From Arthrobotrys musiformis (Eukaryota; Ascomycota; Orbiliomycetes; Orbiliales; Orbiliaceae): 64,000 nucleotides of DNA. The stretch spans positions 1,178,001-1,242,000 of the forward strand of contig JAVHJL010000001.1 in NCBI GenBank assembly GCA_036971715.1, read 5' to 3'. Below are positions 10,130-21,525 of this stretch, piece by piece. Position 1 is the stretch's first letter. Each line of letters starts with the position of its first letter. The position numbers were made by a program, and so were the translations under genes. The notes under the pieces were generated by a model. It was not told the origin of the DNA. It ran no database searches and saw only the letters and a list, made by a program, of their open reading frames with translations.

Positions 10130-13100
10130 ATGGATCAACAAAGCAACCAGCTCAGTCGTGAATCTTATACCGTCGCATGCATCTGTCCGATGGGAGTCGA
10201 ATTATCAGCAATGGAGGCAATGCTAGACGATATCCATCCAAACATCCCCTTGAAGAGTAACGGCAGCTATACCCTAGGACGCATGGGAGGCCACAACGTC
10301 GTAGTTGTGGTCATGCCGGAAATTGGGAATAACGTCGCCGCGACTGTTGCCACGGAATTACTAGACGACTTCAAATCAATCAGATTTGGCCTACTAGTGG
10401 GAATTGGTGGCGGTATCCCCGTCGAGGACGAGTACGATATCCGGCTGGGCGATGTAGTGGTCAGTAAATCAACGGGAACGATTGGTGGGGTCGTTTAATT
10501 TGATCGAGGGAAAACTTATCCCGGTGGACACTTCGAGCGCTTGGGGGTCCTAAATAAGCCTCCGCCAGCCATATCTGCGAATGTAGAAAGATTGAGAGCC
10601 AGATATATGAGAGAAGGAAGCAAAATATCAGAATATCTAAAAGATATGCTAGAAAGATACCCACAGATGAAGAAAAATAAATACGTCTATCAAGGTTCCG
10701 AAAATGATATTCTATTCGAAAGCTAATACGTCCATGATGGTGGCAAAAGCTGTAATAGCTGTAACTAAAGTAGGATTGTAAGCCGCGAACTGCGTGAGGA
10801 TATATCGCCTGAGATTCATTATGGGACCATTGGTTCGTCCAACTAAGTTATAAAAGATGCTATAATAAGAGATAAGTTGCAAGAGGATTTCGGAATCATT
10901 TGTGTGGAAATGGAAGCAGCTGGTTTGATGGATCAGTTCCCCTGCATTGTTATCCGTGGAATATGCGACTACGCAGACTCTCATAAGAACAAAAGGTGGC
11001 AACCTTACGCTGCCTCTACGGCTGCCGCATATGCCAAGGAACTACTCTCGATCATTCCTGCAGAGGAGATATCTATCCAAGGCAAGGCAATAGAGGCTCT
11101 GCAACTTTCTAGAGGTACGTTTAGGGACACCCAGATGCCCATTAATTTTCCTTGTTACCTTTAGGATCATCGATATCTCAGTGCAGATGATAGACGGCAT
11201 TGCGAATACTAGCTAATATCATGACACGGACAATTGCTAAAATATTTTTATATAAGGACAGAACAAGACATGTTGTTGGATATCCTCCCTTTCGCCAAAG
11301 ACGCCGCTTATAACTCCAGGCTCTGGGAGCATCAAGATCGCTGCTTGCCAAACACAAGGGTGGAGCTCCTGAAGCAGGTTACCGCGTGGAGTGAGGAGCC
11401 AAATAGCCCGCCTATCTTCTGGCTGAATGGTATGGCGGGCACCGGGAAATCAACTATTGCTCGCACGGTTGCAGGCGAATTTGAGAAGAAAAAGCAATTA
11501 GCCGCGAGCTTCTTCTTTAGTAGGGGAGGTGGAAATCTTAGTCATGCCGGAGAATTTGTTACTACCATTGCTACCCAGTTGGCCCGTCGGTTGAAGTCCT
11601 TGAGAAATCATATTTGCGATGCTGTCCAAGAGGACCGGAACATCGCTAATCAATCTCTTCGGACACAATGGGACCAACTTGTTGCCCTACCACTTTCTAA
11701 ATTACCAACGAATCCATCGATGTCCCCCCCGCTTGTAATCGTGATTGATGCATTAGATGAATGCGACAAGGACAATGATATCAGACTATTACTTCAACTC
11801 TTTACAGAGACGGAGGCCATCCGGATTTTCACCACTAGCCGGCCAGAGACACCAATCCGTCTAGGATTCCGCAACATGAAAGAAATTTTACACCGCGATT
11901 TAGTCCTTCACGAGATCTCACGCAGGATTGTCGACCTTGACATATTGCTGTTTTTCAAAGTCCGCTTCGGGGAGATCAGGAAAAATTCCGAAATTCTTCC
12001 AGAGGATTGGCCAGGGGAAACAAAAATAGCTGCTCTCGTTGAAAATTCCCAAGGCTTATTCATTTATGCTGCAACAGTATGCCGTTTTATTGGGACTCAA
12101 TCAGGGCTATGGCAACCCCAGGGTTTGCTTGAGATTTTCCTTTCACACGACAAATCAGGATCAGAATCGGAGTATAGGATCCCTTCAGTCTCCCCGACAA
12201 AAGAACTTGATAATATATACCTTCAAATCTTGAAGCACTCTATGAAAGAGGCCCACGAGGATAAGGACAGGAAAGTGCTAGCTGAGAAACACAGGAGGAT
12301 TGTTGGTTCTATCGTCACACTCTCTGAGCCTCTCTCTGCCGCCGCGCTTGGAAGGCTCCTGGATATCAGCCAGGATACGATCCACTTCAGTCTACGCCAC
12401 TTGCACTCAGTTATCAGTGTACCCAAAGATCAGGACTCGGAAATCCGCCTATTGCACACCTCATTTCGGGACTTCCTCCTTGACCAAGATCGGTGTCATG
12501 ATCCACTGTTCTGGATCGACAAGAAAATAGCCCATGAAAGACTAGCTACATGTTGTATCAGGCGACTGTCATGCAGCATTACCGGATTAAGGATGGACAT
12601 TTGCCGCCTTCATGATCCTGGAATTTTGACGACGGAACTCGACCGATCCCTAGTAGCAAAGCTTTTGCCGCCAGAAATCCAATATGCTTGTCTATATTAC
12701 GCCCACCACCTCCAAATGAGCGAAGGGCATCAACACGATAACGGGCCGGTTGATGTCTTTTTGCGGCAGCACTTGCTTCACTGGTTTGAAGCACTTTCAC
12801 TACTAGGAAAGACTTCTCAAGGAGTCCACATCGTAGTATTGTTAAAAACTATAGTTAATGTAAGTGATCACCCCTGTCCCACCTTGGTCGTAGATGTCAC
12901 AAAGGGGGGCCTCCCCTGCCCTAATTCAGTGCTAGCACTCTTTGAAGACTAACATGTTCGTCAATTGATCAAGGCTAGCGGAGGGCCTAATCTCCAGGCC
13001 TTTTTGCATGATGCTCATCGGTTCATTCTTTATAATCGACTAGCTATTGAGGAAAGCCCCCTTCAAACATACTGCTCCGCGCTTATATTTGCACCACGTC

Positions 13101-15346
13101 AGAGTTTAGTTCGCAAACAGTTCCAAAATGAGATGCATTGTTGGGTGAAAAGATCCGAGACGACACAAAGCCAATGGGATTCGCTACTACAAACGCTCGA
13201 GGGCCATGCATGGGATATTATTGACTTAGCGTTCTCACCTAATGGCAAGATGATAGCTTCGTCATCAAGCGATAGAACAATCCGGCTCTGGGATGTAGCA
13301 ACCGGTGCAACTATACACGTATTGGAAACTGATATGGAGGACGCCCCCGGATTCCAGACAATGGTTGCCCTATCATTCTCAGCAGACAGTAAAACAATCG
13401 TATCTGTATCGGACAACAATGGAATGATATGGGTTTGGGATGCGGTATTAGGAACAAACCTGCGGACTATCAAGCCCTACCAAGATGGAACTACAGTCAA
13501 ATGCGTGGCCCTCTCGCCAGATGGCAGGGTGGCAGTGATGGCGCCTGCGAGTCGAATATTTCATATATGGGATACAAACGAAGATATTATCTTACGAGAG
13601 CTTGACTGTCAGATACACGAGGGCACAGACCCCGTCTGGAGTCTATACGCCGACGCTGATATAACGCTGCGGGTGTGCATATCACCAGATAACAAGATTC
13701 TAGCTTTCTCACAACCGGGGGAGTGCAGGGTAGTTATTTTGGATAGAGAAACGGGTAGCGTGCATGTTTTCAAAGACGACGGGACTCCGGTGTCAGGTCT
13801 AGCCTTCTCGCCAGATAGTAAAATGCTAGTAACAACAGAGACCCAGGGGCTAATCCAGCTTTGGGACACAAAAACTGGCATAATGCTAGGGCGGGCCGAA
13901 AACCATCCATCCCTGCGTTCTATCGATAATCCCACAGTCTCGCCAAATAACAAGGTTGTAGCTTTTGGAGGGGTGGATGCGGATAACTTCACACCCGTGA
14001 TCTACCTATGGGACCCAGTGACAGGCGGTTTTCAAAAGATAAATATGATAAATGGGGGTTTCATAATGGGGTTCCAGAAGATCACGTTCTCGCCAAACGG
14101 CAAGCTAATTGCCTCGGCAGGACGGGGCGACTGGTTTGGTCCCAATACCAACCAAACGTTCCAACTTTACGACACGAGCACGGCTATAGCTAACGCAACG
14201 CCACGGCAGTCAGGTGATCAGGCCTTTGGTCTTGATGGGAAATTAGAATATTGCGACGTTGTGGTCGTCTCTCCCGATGGCAAAACTTTAGCACTCGCGA
14301 GCGGTAGCGTAATTCGGCTCTGGGACACTGTAAAACGCATAGGTTCGGGAAAACTGAAGCATGAGGGGCTACCCGGGGTATTTACTGCGGTCAGTGCCGG
14401 TTTCGGAGATAACATACGACAGAGGGTACTCAACATCGATGGTATAGTTTTTTCACCGAATAGTAAGATGATAGCATCGGTGGAAGCTGGTCAAGACATT
14501 TGGCTCTGGGACGTGGGTACAGGTAGGAATTTACTTAGGATTGGTTGCATAGACCAAATCTATTGTTGGGAGAGCTATAGGTACGCTAGAAGCGCAAAAG
14601 TCGACTTCTCTCCCAACAGCAGGATTATGATATCGGTCCATAAATGCGGTTGCACTGGTCTTCGGTACATCGCCAAGCTCTGGGACACTGCAAATGGCAT
14701 GGTTCTCCAAGAATTTGAATTGGGGGAAGCTGACTCTGCGGCATTTTCATTGGAGAGCAAGCTTGTGGTCTCCATATCGACCCGACGACACATACACGTT
14801 CAAACCGGACTATTTCTAGCGTGGAGTATAAACACGGGTGAGGTAGAAGTTCTGTGCAGATTACAGGGTAATCTCCTGACCACTATTTACTTTCGTGCTG
14901 TAGCTCTCTCGCAAGATCGCCGAATTGTGGCTGCGGCCGATATGCAGGAAGTTGTTTGGCTTTGGGATGCTCGGAATGGTGCAGTTTTGCACACTTTCGA
15001 GATAAATGAGCAGGTCTTTCGGCTATCTTTCACTACTCATGACCAATACCTCGAACTCAAAACCAGTTCTGGATCGTTTCGTATCGATGCTTCGCAAATG
15101 CAAACCGCCCTAGCCGATAAATGGGGCTCTAGGGGTCCCAACTGCCTCGTACCCAGACCACTGGAGGGTCCTAAGCAAATACTTTACAATGCTTTAATGA
15201 GGGGTGATTGGATAAAAAACAACGGAAGAAACTATATTTGGCTTCCCCCCGACTATAGACTCGGTCGCTTATATTTTGGTGGCAATACACTCGTGCTAGC
15301 GCTAGGGCAGGGCTCCAAAGAAGTCGTGGTTATTGAATTTAATTAA
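10130..15346 (+). pseudogene. NOD-like receptor (PNP-NACHT-WD40) with four in-frame TAA codons
   Basis: Exons 10130-11114, 11165-11180 (16 nt), 11257-12859 and 12974-15346 keep one frame of 1,659 codons. Domain order: nucleoside phosphorylase-like sensor (GIGGGIP, EMEAAGLM, RGICDYADSHKNK); NACHT NTPase with Walker A GMAGTGKST and Walker B VIVIDALDEC; a helical linker; then about twelve diverged WD40 repeats (FSPDGK..LWD type). Such proteins act in fungal non-self recognition and regulated cell death. TAA codons at 10496, 10724, 10766 and 10844 interrupt only the first domain. At two of them the family normally has Gln (GGVV-Q-FD, N-Q-VIKDA). The stop at 12950 lies inside an intron, in its ACTAAC branch site, so it is not a lesion. 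A shorter NACHT-WD40 protein from an internal start remains possible. Confidence 0.88.
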
Positions 15347-15950
15347 GCTCCTGGGGCCCTTCGCTAATATCGATATATCTATGTATATACATCCCTGATA
15401 TGGCGTAGCCGACGGTGAGTACCTTTCTACCATATCATAGTCTCATACCCAGCTGGCCAGGCATATCTGGTCTCGCCCGCCAGCCACAAGAAAGCGTTGT
15501 CGGCATATATATATCCTATAATTTCATAAATTTACAACATTGTTGGATTTAGACAACATTGCAATGTCACTGAGGGATTCCGACCTCGGCCATCCAATTC
15601 TGCGCATGAGATCGATATGCATATGTACGAGTATTGCTAGATGCTTCACCAGGCTAGCTATAGTTGACATGCAAAACCAAATGCCACTGAGACTTTTGCC
15701 TCCGATTTTGACTGGGGGCTTTCCCTTCTCAGATAGCCTCTCGAGCTCGGTATAGCTACGGTGCTCATAACATAAACATGTAAATGCAAAAACGTGTACG
15801 TAGTGAGATGTACCGAGGGGAACGAGACTAGTACCGAGGTATGCTTGGTATATGAGACCCCCGAGCAAAGACTGATGTATATACAAACAAATTTAAAAGT
15901 TTTTGCATCAATAGTTCAAAGTAAATGGGGTTTATAAACTTTTCTCTCTC
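15347..15950. other. Intergenic, convergent 3' flanks
   Basis: About 600 bases between the receptor gene and the 3' end of dihydroorotate dehydrogenase. No gene or structured repeat stands out; TA-rich runs (for example TATATATA near 15505) are present. Confidence 0.5.
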
Positions 15951-17401
15951 TTATTTACCTCCGTTCTTTTTGGCAATCGTGTTCCGTACAATATCCCTAA
16001 TCTCCTCTTTAATCCTTCCAATGGTGCCAACCCCGCCATAAATCATAGCAGTATATACACCTACAACACCAGCACCTTCCTTCAAAACATCCAAAGCATC
16101 TTGTCCAGTGGAAACTCCACCGCTGGCCCAAATCTCCTTATCTCTGGGTAGACGTCTCCTATACTCCTTCACCAAATCCCTCATGGTATCAAATAACTCC
16201 GGCCCGGAGAGCCCACCGGCTTCATGTACCAAATGTGGTGGAGAAACCAATGAATCCGGTCTTCTCAGAGTTGTATTGGCGACAACTACACCGTCAACAC
16301 CAGACTTCTTAATCGCAGATGTGATATCCTCGATCTGTTGGGTAGAACTCTCATCCGGGGAAATCTTAACAATAACCCTAGGTTTTTCCTTCTTTTCTAG
16401 CTTCTTTGCTTCTGCCACAACAGCGGACAGTAGCTCTGTCAGAGTATTCCCTGATTGCAATTTTCTCAAACCCGGGGTATTTGGGCTGGAGACATTAACA
16501 ACCAAGACGTCGGCGTATAATCCCAATGATCTGACACCAGAGATGTATGCCTGCTTCACGCCCTCGATATCATCCTCGCTCACGGATTTATTCTTCCCAA
16601 TCTGTACAGCTAATAGCTTCCCGGGGTATAAACTAGCTGGTAAATTGTCGAGCACATCTTGTTCTGTCATTCCGTTGTCCGCAGCATACCTGAGCACCCT
16701 TTCACGCAGCTTCCTCGCTACGTAATCGGAACCTAAGGAATTGAAACCGTAGCGGTTGATGAGGGCTTTATCAGCCACGAGGCGGAAAACACGTGGGCGT
16801 GGGTTGCCGGGTTGTGGTTCGGGGGTGACACAGCCGACTTCAATGATAGACGGGCCGAGGGCGAATAGAGCGTCCACAGCTTCGGCGTTCTTATCAAGAC
16901 CGGCGGAGATGTAAATTGGATTTATGATGCGCTTGTCCCAGACCTTTTAAGTTCTCAATTAGTAAATTTAAAATAAAATAAGAATATAATATAAATCAGA
17001 GTACTAACATAAGTCTCAAGAAACGGCTCCTTATCATCTTCTTCTCTAATTCCCAGTCTATCTCGAGGATGGAGGCCAAAATCCCAGAGAGCCCGCAGGG
17101 CTTTAAGTCCAAAAGCATGTGCGTCTTCGGCATCCGGTGCGATAACTCGCAAAGCCGGAACGACAAGATAACGATGAACCGCCGCTCTAGAGTCCGTAGC
17201 ATAGTATCCAAACAAAGCCAAGGTAGTAATGGCAATCGTAGACTTTACAACCGTCCCAGTAGTCGACAATGGAGTCTTTTTTGTGGCGTATGTCCGTCGA
17301 AAGGCGTGAAAGGGCGACGGTTGTCTGAGGGCCGAGAAGACGCCATTGGCGCCCGCAAAGGTCCTCGGACGGAGGAGAGGGCGAAAGTGAGACGGCGACA
17401 T
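15951..17401 (-). CDS. Dihydroorotate dehydrogenase (quinone), class 2, mitochondrial
   Basis: Two exons, 17401-17009 and 16943-15951, with a 65-nt intron, give 461 residues. The enzyme oxidises dihydroorotate to orotate (fourth step of UMP synthesis) with FMN and passes electrons to ubiquinone in the inner mitochondrial membrane. Residues 1-45 are Arg/Ser-rich with few acids, a presequence, followed by a hydrophobic helix (STIAITTLALFGYYA) that anchors class 2 enzymes. The catalytic base Ser sits in NVSSPNTPGLR (about residue 284). FMN/phosphate-binding motifs AGLDKNAEA, GGLSGP and ASGGVSTG are intact. It is transcribed divergently from a complex I subunit gene. Confidence 0.96.
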
Positions 17402-17827
17402 CCTTCCTTCCGGGTGTGTTAGTGTTTAGCAGTGGGGATGTTCACCGTCGCATCCCGCTCGTGATATACCGATATTTGGTAATATGAAGAACTTGAGCCG
17501 AAGACGTTCGTCCATTCACGACCTGCGTTGGGCCGATAGTGCACCGCCACCTGTCTGTGTTCAGCCACAGCTGAGGCGGGCGCGATTTGCCATTGGCCAA
17601 TTAAACACTTCCTGATTCCCGTTGAAGAACTACACCCGGTAGGACGTCATTCCGGACGACAACCTCACTTCACATCATCACCATCTATATACCCCAGCCA
17701 TCGGTATGACTCCCGCCCTATATCGCCCTGAAATTCATTGAGTAAAGCTAACCATCTTGGTGATACAGACTACAGCGCTGGCGACACCCGTCGACTCCCC
17801 TCCGTCTCACATACCCACCCCTCCACA
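17402..17827. promoter_or_regulatory. Shared divergent promoter region, includes a 5'-UTR intron
   Basis: A 426-bp gap separates two divergently transcribed mitochondrial genes. On the plus strand a GTATGA donor (17704) and an ATACAG acceptor (17768), with a GCTAACC branch site near 17746, predict a 65-nt intron in the leader of the downstream gene. Its ATG at 17828 is therefore the better start than upstream in-frame codons. No TATA box is evident. Confidence 0.6.
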
Positions 17828-18598
17828 ATGAGACCCGCTCTCCGCCTCCTCCAGGCCGTAAAATCGGTGACTCCAACAAAACACACCCCTCGCCTGTTCG
17901 CTTTCCATCCGACAGGTATCGCGGGTCTCCCCACTCACCCAACTCCCCGTCCAACCCTCCTCACAATCTACAACCGTACACTGCAAAAACTCGCCGAATT
18001 CCCCGAAGAATCTGCGTACCGTACCGCCACAGAAGCTATCATCAAGCATCGTAAACGTATAGTCGAGGAGCAACTCCCTGCGGGATGGGAAGCTTATCTT
18101 AAGGAGCGAGAAAGAAGGGGTATCGAATCGCCGCCAAAATACCTCGAGGATATCGAGGAACAGGTTCTACACCGTGAGGCTATTCAAGCTTACTGGGGAG
18201 ATTGGGAGGGCCACCAAGAGGACGACCACGAGTTAGTTGAATTGGTGAAGTGGAGGAACGACGAGATCAAGGCTGCCAGAATCGCACACTGGGAGGAAGT
18301 GAATAAGAGGAAGGCGCCAGACTATGAGGGTTTCAGGGGAGAGCCAGACATTTCGGCCGAGCAAGTGGAGATTATCGAGGAACAGATTGGAAGTGGATTG
18401 ATCGAGCAGGTTATCGAGCAGGCTTATGATGAGTACAAGCTAGCTGATGTTATGGCGAAGACAAAGCCGTGAGTTTACATATTTTTACAGCCCCTGATAG
18501 CGTTTGAATACTAACTATTGCGGATTTACAGTTGGGAGCCGCTTATGGAAGAGCCCGTAGAGGGCCAGTGGAAGTACTTCGAGAGGGAGCAGTCGTAA
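17828..18598 (+). CDS. Mitochondrial complex I subunit, NDUFA5/B13 family (Neurospora 29.9-kDa subunit-like)
   Basis: Exons 17828-18468 and 18532-18598 give 235 residues. The product is an accessory subunit of the peripheral arm of NADH:ubiquinone oxidoreductase. The N-terminus (MRPALRLLQAVKS) is a mitochondrial presequence. The conserved NDUFA5 block follows, with PRPTLLTIYNRTLQKLAEFP, the acidic/basic helical pair containing YRTATEAIIKHR, and a longer fungal C-terminus ending WEPLMEEPVEGQWKYF. The second exon supplies that ending after a 63-nt intron with a CTAAC branch site. Length fits fungal homologues, which are longer than the ~116-residue mammalian protein. Confidence 0.92.
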
Positions 18599-21233
18599 GC
18601 TAGGTTGTATCTTCTTCTATTGTTTATTTTGCAACCCCTTTGTACAGTTTAGTCCCATGGTGCCTTGGTATATAGTGAAAATACACTGGACACCTTGTAG
18701 ATACATTGATGATACTTATAGTCAATAAGACCTCAAAAAGCGACCCACATAATGCTTATTCAACTTGGGAAAAAAAACTAAACTACAGATACGATAATAA
18801 ATTTGAGTTTACAGACCGGACGCTCTCAGTCTACACGGGTCTCGAAGCTAAAAGCCTACAGGCAACCGTACGGGTTTCAGCGCCAAAACGGAATTTTATC
18901 TCACGAAAACCCACCACGTAAAATCGTGGCAGTTATATATTCGTGGCCAAAGCCCTATCGAGAGTCCCACAATCCACAACTAGAAACATATTCTCAGAAC
19001 ATCCAAGATCTAAATCCGACATCCCAACCCACACGTCCGTCTCACCATAAATCTATTCGTGGATATCTACCCAAGGGCGCAAGATGCATATTAGTCAAAA
19101 CTCAGCTTAAACAGTTCAACCTAAGTTACGAGCGTATTTCTTACCTAGATCGACACGAATACTTAAGCGGATCCAAAACCACTATAACCCTTGAGTTTCA
19201 ATTTATCAAAGAGCTTGAACCCTCGAGTGGGGACTTTGTCCGCGGGGTCGACGTGCTTCTTTGGCATCGGGGCGGCCAAAGCGAGGCTGCAAAGCATTTC
19301 CAGATGTTAATTTAGAGAATTTATTCCCTCCTATATCGCTACAACCATACGATGCGGTATATAACCTTGAAGAGGAGATTAGACGAAGTCATACCTGAAG
19401 AAGGTGAAAACAACAGCAAAAATCTTTGTAGTCTGCATTTTGGTAGTTTATTTAAGAGAATAACGCCTTTGGGACTCCTTTGTTTTCAGAAAAGAAGGGA
19501 TTTACGTTCCGTGAAAAGGCCGTAAGGGAATGACTACGGTAAGTAACGGGCGGAACAGATACTAATGAGCAGCCAGGAGGGTCTACATTCCCCAGGAAGG
19601 ACACGGCATGACTTATATAGAAAATTCCTACAGTCTACGGCGACGAAAATCATCTCGAGGATTCCGTGAACCGGAACATGGTAACATCTAGCTACGTAGG
19701 TAGTTACGGCATTCATAGCACATGCGCACAAGACTCGAACCCGGGAAAATTCGCAGCACTACACCTCATTATCTTTCTTCTTTCTCTTTGGAAGTAACAA
19801 CATCTAACATTTCACGAGGGAAATAGTCATAGAAACAGCCAAAATCAGAAGCCATCCCAATGCGGGACCCCGCCCGTCGGATTGATGCGACTCCATCGGC
19901 TTAGGCCTGTCAACTGATCAAATGGCTTTCCACAATAGACGGTCTTGACCCACCGCGACATCATTAGCTTAGGAATATTATTAAAGATATTAAGTAACAT
20001 GGATAATCCAGCTCTGTACCAACCTTCGAATCAAAGTCGAATTAATAAAAACCCCCAATATTAATATATCGCAATGTTTCAATATGGGCAGGTGGTGCCG
20101 AAGATATCTGTATTCAGGCAGCCGAATAAAACCTTAGGTTCTTGCCACATAATACCACAACTACATCGCATTGGACGGCTTCGATTCAAGTCATGCGGGG
20201 CCACCAAAAACCCACCCGTCTGATTATTAAGTAAATGCACATACGATAGCGGATACTGGAATATCGGTGTCCAGGAGGAACCAGGTGCGGGGCTGCTTGG
20301 CTAATTGATTAATTAATTAACTCGGAATTCGATTCTTAACTTCTTCAAGCCGCAAAGCTGTAAATGTTAAGAACGGCCTTAATTAGCTCAAGATCTTAAG
20401 ATATAACAGATATTAAGATTATATGTCAATATATATTTGCTATAGGGTCAGTCAATTGCATCTTAATAACTTTAACCAGGGTTCTCAAGATTCGAGGCTA
20501 TCATAACTAGATCAAGGTGTACGTAAATTTACAGTAAGAATACAATTCTACATGCTTTAAGAGCTAAGTAATTACTTAAGTAGGTATCTCGGACGGCCTG
20601 TATGTAAAATAAATAGGACCAGCTAGAAAGCTATATATTATAGAACCATCGAGGTACCTAGACATACCTGGATTCGAATCGAAATAAAAGGAGAAATTTT
20701 GGCTACTCGTATGTTTCCCCAATGTATTATCCAACGCGAACACAACTTCCTACAGTCGAATCTAAATATATGTCTTTTAAGTGGTCTACCTATAGCGAAT
20801 GCATGTGCATTGCAATATTAATATTGGGGGCTGAAGTTCTCTATTGTAAAGTAGCAATTCCATGTGTGAAGGGTTTAGGCCCCCATATGCACAAATCTAA
20901 TTGAATTTTAAAATCCATAAGTCAAATATCTAATTGAATTTGAATTCGATGCCTAGTCTATGAATCCCAGGCGCCTAAGCCCACAGTGTTAACATGTTTA
21001 CCCGACGCTGCAATCGAATCCTCTGTATACGAAACTAGCAGCCCGATACTAACCAACACCGTTTCCGAATCCCATTTCAAGCTAGAACGCCAAAAATACA
21101 GCAGATTGAACCGATTCCCAACACCGCCTCCCCAGACTCTAGATATTCCTTCAAAATCCACAATATTTTTCTCACCAGCATAAACGTCAAATGACATTAA
21201 TATGATCAGGACCAGGCAATTCCTATAGAACTC
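18599..21233. other. Gene-poor, AT-rich interval
   Basis: One 170-codon open frame (18803-19315, plus) has no recognisable domain and its codons look unselected; I do not call it. From about 19970 to 20960 the sequence is strongly A+T-rich with many TTAA, TAATTAAT and TATATA steps and local duplication (ATCTAATTGAATTT twice at 20895-20945). That is compatible with a decayed repeat. A ~79-codon minus frame at 20958-21197 is unsupported. Confidence 0.45.
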
Positions 21234-21525
21234 TTACGTTAGAATAGCAATTAAAACATATTGACAATAAGATTCGATTCCCGACTTACAATTATGTCCC
21301 TTGATCTTTCGCCTGAACTGATTGAGGCTAAGCTTGGCTGGTGACCTAGCTTCAATTTCTGATTCTGGTTCAGCGACGGGAGTTGGCAAGGCCATCGTGA
21401 TGCTAAATGATATCATTCCAAAGTTAGGATACTAGTCTTCGGCTACAGCTGTTCTTCTGGAAAGGGAGCGACGATACTTACCCTACGAAGGCGACTAGGA
21501 GAGCAACGAACTTCGAGTAGTGCAT
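21234..21525 (-). CDS. Small secreted peptide precursor, copy 1
   Basis: Exons 21525-21482 (44 nt) and 21402-21234 give 70 residues. The first 21 residues are a signal peptide (MHYSKFVALLVAFVGITMAL), followed by a Pro/Val/Ala/Glu pro-stretch (PTPVAEPESEIEA) and a basic segment (SLNQFRRKIKGHN) containing a dibasic RRK. Two Cys lie in the last 20 residues. The intron (GTAAGT donor, TTTAG acceptor) splits the same glycine codon as in copy 2, 1.4 kb away on the same strand. A second GTAAGT inside exon 2 (at about 21297) offers an alternative splice ending the protein right after GHN. Function unknown; candidates are a processed signalling peptide or an effector-like protein. Confidence 0.6.

Noticed and set aside
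10496..10846. Codon reassignment (TAA as Gln) or A-to-I editing to explain the NLR stop codons
   Set aside because: Other genes in the window end normally with TAA (NOG1, IFA38, URA5), and editing of TAA would need two changes and give Trp, not the expected Gln.
12950..12952. In-frame TAA apparently splitting the NLR gene in two
   Set aside because: It lies in a 114-nt intron (12860-12973) with GTAAGT donor; the TAA is part of the ACTAAC branch site, and splicing joins the NACHT and WD40 parts in frame.
16108..16725. 205-codon plus-strand frame
   Set aside because: Antisense shadow of dihydroorotate dehydrogenase.
18803..19315. 170-codon open frame
   Set aside because: No domain, no splice or promoter context, unselected codon pattern in an AT-rich area; probably chance.
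19700..19790. GGTTCGAGTC B-box-like sequence on the minus strand (possible tRNA)
   Set aside because: The T stem pairs poorly and no A box, anticodon arm or acceptor stem can be fitted around it.
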